Positions 58,015 to 64,000 of a stretch of 64,000 nt of DNA are shown in pieces. The translations under genes and the position numbers were made by a program. Origin of the DNA: Lactobacillus sp. (lineage in GTDB: Bacteria > Bacillota > Bacilli > Lactobacillales > Lactobacillaceae); the NCBI GenBank assembly GCA_022641965.1, contig JALCDX010000001.1, forward strand, positions 42,120-106,119. The letters are read 5' to 3'. The notes under the pieces are model-generated. The model was not told the DNA's origin. It worked only from the letters and a program-made list of their open reading frames with translations, and did no database searches. Numbering within the stretch: the stretch's first letter is position 1; every line of letters starts with the position of its first letter.

Positions 58015-58193
58015 CAGCTAATAAATTGAAATAAATGCAGCCAGCTGCTTGGAAAGAAAATTGCGAATGGATTACCGCTCGCAATCCCGCAACCAATAAA
58101 CGCGCCGATCACAATCATCAAAATCAGCCAGCCACACAAGCGAAAGAATTTCTGAATTTTAGCTTTAACAATTGCTTGATTAAACAATTTCAT
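58014..58193 (-). CDS. epuA: EpuA-like small membrane protein (annotated elsewhere as RNA polymerase subunit beta)
   Basis: 59-residue protein too short for many gene finders. It starts [19 protein letters not shown] and has one span ([20 protein letters not shown]) followed by [18 protein letters not shown]. This layout, a basic head, one span and a G-(N/K)P...VF-PS-W motif, resembles the EpuA family that Gram-positive genomes often label DNA-directed RNA polymerase subunit beta. It lies 2 bases after mbl and overlaps yidD by one base. Function unknown. Confidence 0.65.
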   Translation of the reverse strand: MKLFNQAIVKAKIQKFFRLCGWLILMIVIGAFIGCGIASGNPFAIFFPSSWLHLFQFIS

Positions 58194-58195
58194 AA

Positions 58196-59185
58196 TTAAT
58201 GCTTCTTATGGGCGGCAATGTTTTTGAGCAACACACCAGTGCCTAAAGCAACAGCTTCTAGCGGCTGATCTGCGGTCAAAACTGGAACTTGCAGGTAATA
58301 TTGAATCAATTTATCAATATTCTTAAGCAATGCTCCCCCACCGGTCAGCATAATTCCGCGGTCAACAATATCGGCCGACAATTCTGGCGGAGTTTGCTCC
58401 AGCACTTGCTTAGTAGCAGCAATGATTGACATCAAGCCATCGTGCAAAGCTGATTGAATTTGCGGAGCTGTGACAGTCGTTTGTTTTGGCAAGCCATCAA
58501 CTAAATCACGTCCACGAACGGTAATGGTTTCATCTTCTTTGGCATCGAAAGCAAAACCAATTTGCATTTTAATCTGTTCAGCCGTTCTTTGCCCAATCAG
58601 CAAATTGCTATTGTTCTTCAAAAAGTTGATAACAGCTTGGTTCATTTCGTCACCAGCCCATCGCAAAGAGCGGGACGTAACGATTTCGCCCATTGATAAG
58701 ACCGCAATATCAGTTGTACCGCCACCGATATCAATAACCATGTTGCCTTGTGGTTTAAAGATATCCAATCCGGCACCGACAGCAGCAACTTTCGGCTCAA
58801 AGTCTAAGTAAACATTGCCACCGCCAGATTTTTCAGCAGCCTGTATAATGGCTTTCTGCTCAATCGAAGTCACGCCAGTTGGCGCGCAAATCAAGATATT
58901 TGGTTTAGACAAAAAGCCTTTGACATTCAGCTTATTAATAAAATAGCTCAGCATAGCTTCAGTAATGTCAAAGTCGGCGATGACGCCATTTTTCAGGGGG
59001 CGGATTACTCGAATGTTTCCAGGAGTACGCCCCACCATTTTGTAGGCTTCTGTTCCTACGGCAACAACTTTGTTGTTGGTAGTATCAACCGCAACGACTG
59101 AGGGCTCGTTCAAGACAATGCCTTTGCCTGAAAGATTAATCAATACGTTAGCAGTTCCTAAATCTATTCCTATATCTCTTGCCAA
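58196..59185 (-). CDS. mbl: MreB paralogue Mbl
   Basis: Actin-like cytoskeletal protein guiding lateral wall synthesis. Motifs: [39 protein letters not shown] and [15 protein letters not shown] set the start at TTG 59185 (MARDIGIDLG), 8 bases after GGAGG; an ATG at 59200 is in frame but overlaps that site. This gives 329 aa. Distinction from mreB (41668-42669) rests on the ywzB/yidD neighbourhood. murA, usually between ywzB and mbl, is not here. Confidence 0.93.
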   Translation of the reverse strand: MARDIGIDLGTANVLINLSGKGIVLNEPSVVAVDTTNNKVVAVGTEAYKMVGRTPGNIRVIRPLKNGVIADFDITEAMLSYFINKLNVKGFLSKPNILICAPTGVTSIEQKAIIQAAEKSGGGNVYLDFEPKVAAVGAGLDIFKPQGNMVIDIGGGTTDIAVLSMGEIVTSRSLRWAGDEMNQAVINFLKNNSNLLIGQRTAEQIKMQIGFAFDAKEDETITVRGRDLVDGLPKQTTVTAPQIQSALHDGLMSIIAATKQVLEQTPPELSADIVDRGIMLTGGGALLKNIDKLIQYYLQVPVLTADQPLEAVALGTGVLLKNIAAHKKH

Positions 59186-59216
59186 TCTTGGAACCTCCAT
59201 CTTTTTATCAGATGAA

Positions 59217-59225
59217 ATTATACCA
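59217..59225 (-). promoter_or_regulatory. mbl promoter (extended -10)
   Basis: TGG TATAAT on the minus strand (59225-59217), 32 bases before the mbl start codon; -35 poorly matched. Confidence 0.65.
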
Positions 59226-59254
59226 TAAAAATGTCTACAATTTATTTGGTCAGT

Positions 59255-59491
59255 CTAGTCTTTAAAAAGATATAACAAAGCTTGTGATTGATCAACCAGC
59301 ATCAGTAAAAATTGACCAACTAAAAAGCCTAAGGCAATTGCCAAAAACAAAGCTAGCACTTGTGCTTCAAAAACATGCCCCTTGCGCACGTATTTTTCAA
59401 CATGCACGGCCATAACTGCTTTGAAAGACAAACCGCAAGTTAGCAAATATGTAACCAGACTAACAACAGCGTGGATTCCTAAATTTTTCAT
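59255..59491 (-). CDS. ywzB: YwzB family membrane protein (DUF1146)
   Basis: 78-residue membrane protein with two spans (IHAVVSLVTYLLTCGLSFKA and VLALFLAIALGFLVGQFLLM) joined by a polar loop containing VEKYVRKGHVFEAQ. This matches the DUF1146/YwzB proteins found right after atpC in Firmicutes. Start is ATG 59491 behind AGGAAAG; the open frame upstream runs through the atp terminator and is not coding. Function unknown. Confidence 0.87.
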   Translation of the reverse strand: MKNLGIHAVVSLVTYLLTCGLSFKAVMAVHVEKYVRKGHVFEAQVLALFLAIALGFLVGQFLLMLVDQSQALLYLFKD

Positions 59492-59505
59492 TGCATCTTT
59501 CCTAA

Positions 59506-59535
59506 TAAAAAACGACAGCCTTGGCAGGCTGCCGT
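59506..59535 (-). terminator. Terminator of the atp operon
   Basis: Stem ACGGCAGCC / GGCTGTCGT on the minus strand (one G-U pair, 6-base loop), T6 run. It is 24 bases after the atpC stop and ends about 15 bases before the ywzB ATG. Confidence 0.85.
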
Positions 59536-59558
59536 AAAATAATAAGCTCAAAATCGGC

Positions 59559-59999
59559 TTATTGATTGCGATCATTATACACGTTGATTCGGTTCATTGC
59601 ACGCCGCAGAGCAATTTGAGCCCGAGCATAAGTCACTTGATCATGCTTTTGCTGAGCTTCAGTCAGCAGACGCTGAGCACGCTCACGTGCTGATTGGGCA
59701 CGCTTAACGTCAATGTTGCGTTCACGTTCAGCTGAATCAGCAATAATTGTTGCATGATTATTCAAGAATTCTATATAACCACCATTAACGGCCAATAAAT
59801 CAATTCGGTCATTCATGGCATGTTTGCGTTTGACTTTAACCTCACCAATGGACAAAGGGGTGATTAAAGGCGCGTGGTTGTATAGAAAGCCCCGCTGACC
59901 GTCAATTGCTTCAATTTGCAAATAGGCACTATTGTGATCATAAACAATGCCAGTCGGCGTGATCACTGTTACCTTAAAAAGCTTTTCCTTCTCTGCCAT
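59559..59999 (-). CDS. atpC: ATP synthase F1 epsilon subunit
   Basis: Rotor subunit that couples and inhibits F1. It has the N-terminal beta-sandwich ([37 protein letters not shown]) and C-terminal helical hairpin ([20 protein letters not shown]). 146 aa, normal. It is the last gene of the atp operon, 11 bases after atpD. Confidence 0.96.
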   Translation of the reverse strand: MAEKEKLFKVTVITPTGIVYDHNSAYLQIEAIDGQRGFLYNHAPLITPLSIGEVKVKRKHAMNDRIDLLAVNGGYIEFLNNHATIIADSAERERNIDVKRAQSARERAQRLLTEAQQKHDQVTYARAQIALRRAMNRINVYNDRNQ

Positions 60000-60010
60000 G
60001 GCGCATCACC

Positions 60011-62436
<2,426 letters not shown>

Positions 62437-62447
62437 ATAGCTACCTC

Positions 62448-64000
<1,553 letters not shown>

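Noticed and set aside
59492-59575. N-terminal extension of YwzB
   Set aside because: It would translate through the atp terminator and the atpC end; the ATG at 59491 has an AGGAAAG site.

Overview
The window looks like chromosomal backbone from a low-GC Firmicute of the order Lactobacillales, most likely Lactobacillaceae. The evidence is gene order (valS-folC-radC-mreBCD-mraZ with the dcw cluster running on to divIVA and ileS; thiI and a cysteine desulfurase beside ezrA and rpsD; atp genes followed by ywzB and mbl), small families typical of lactobacilli (DUF1831, DUF2969, DUF3397, DUF4044, EpuA-like), two tRNA-sensing T-box leaders, and strong AGGAGG-type ribosome binding sites with many TTG/GTG starts. 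I cannot name a species. No rRNA, tRNA, insertion sequence, prophage or CRISPR array was seen.

Layout. 1-6.2 kb (minus): end of holA, then comEC, comEA, ylbL, rsmD, ylbG and ftsW, a tightly overlapped string. 6.3-8.15 kb (minus): typA with a terminator-like hairpin in its leader. 8.3-15.05 kb (plus): def, rpoY-rnjA, dagK, and an ABC exporter whose permease is broken into two frames. 15.07-27.0 kb (minus): recD2, a TPR protein, gpmB, mnmA, DUF1831, cysteine desulfurase, mtnN, a 59-residue membrane peptide, nudF, a cold-shock-like protein, ileS behind an Ile T-box, and divIVA. 26.9-39.5 kb (minus): ylmH, ylmG, sepF and the complete dcw run from ftsZ back to mraZ, with a candidate MraZ operator. 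39.6-52.5 kb (minus): DUF3397, mreDCB, radC, a HAD phosphatase, folC, valS behind a Val T-box, thiI, a second cysteine desulfurase, ezrA; one small gene (DUF4044) is on the plus strand. 52.5-56.2 kb (plus): rpsD with a structured leader, yueI, a probable 6S RNA gene, a small membrane protein, a universal stress protein, glycerate kinase. 56.3-64 kb (minus): rodA, DUF2969, yidD, epuA-like, mbl, ywzB, and atpC, D, G, A with the last codons of atpH.

Most of the window serves rod-shaped growth and division: septal synthesis (FtsW, PBP2x, FtsL, DivIB, FtsA, FtsZ, SepF, EzrA, DivIVA), lateral elongation (MreB, MreC, MreD, Mbl, RodA) and precursor synthesis (MraY, MurD, MurG). The two cysteine desulfurases each sit near a tRNA thiolation enzyme (MnmA, ThiI). 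Natural-transformation DNA uptake genes comEA and comEC are present.

The most notable points are a probable 6S RNA locus, a recurring arrangement in which an intrinsic terminator sits almost directly against the ribosome binding site of the next gene (nine cases), a MraZ-type operator of three GTGG repeats at exact 10-bp spacing, a structured rpsD leader, and the broken ABC permease. I did not find a clearly new multi-gene system.
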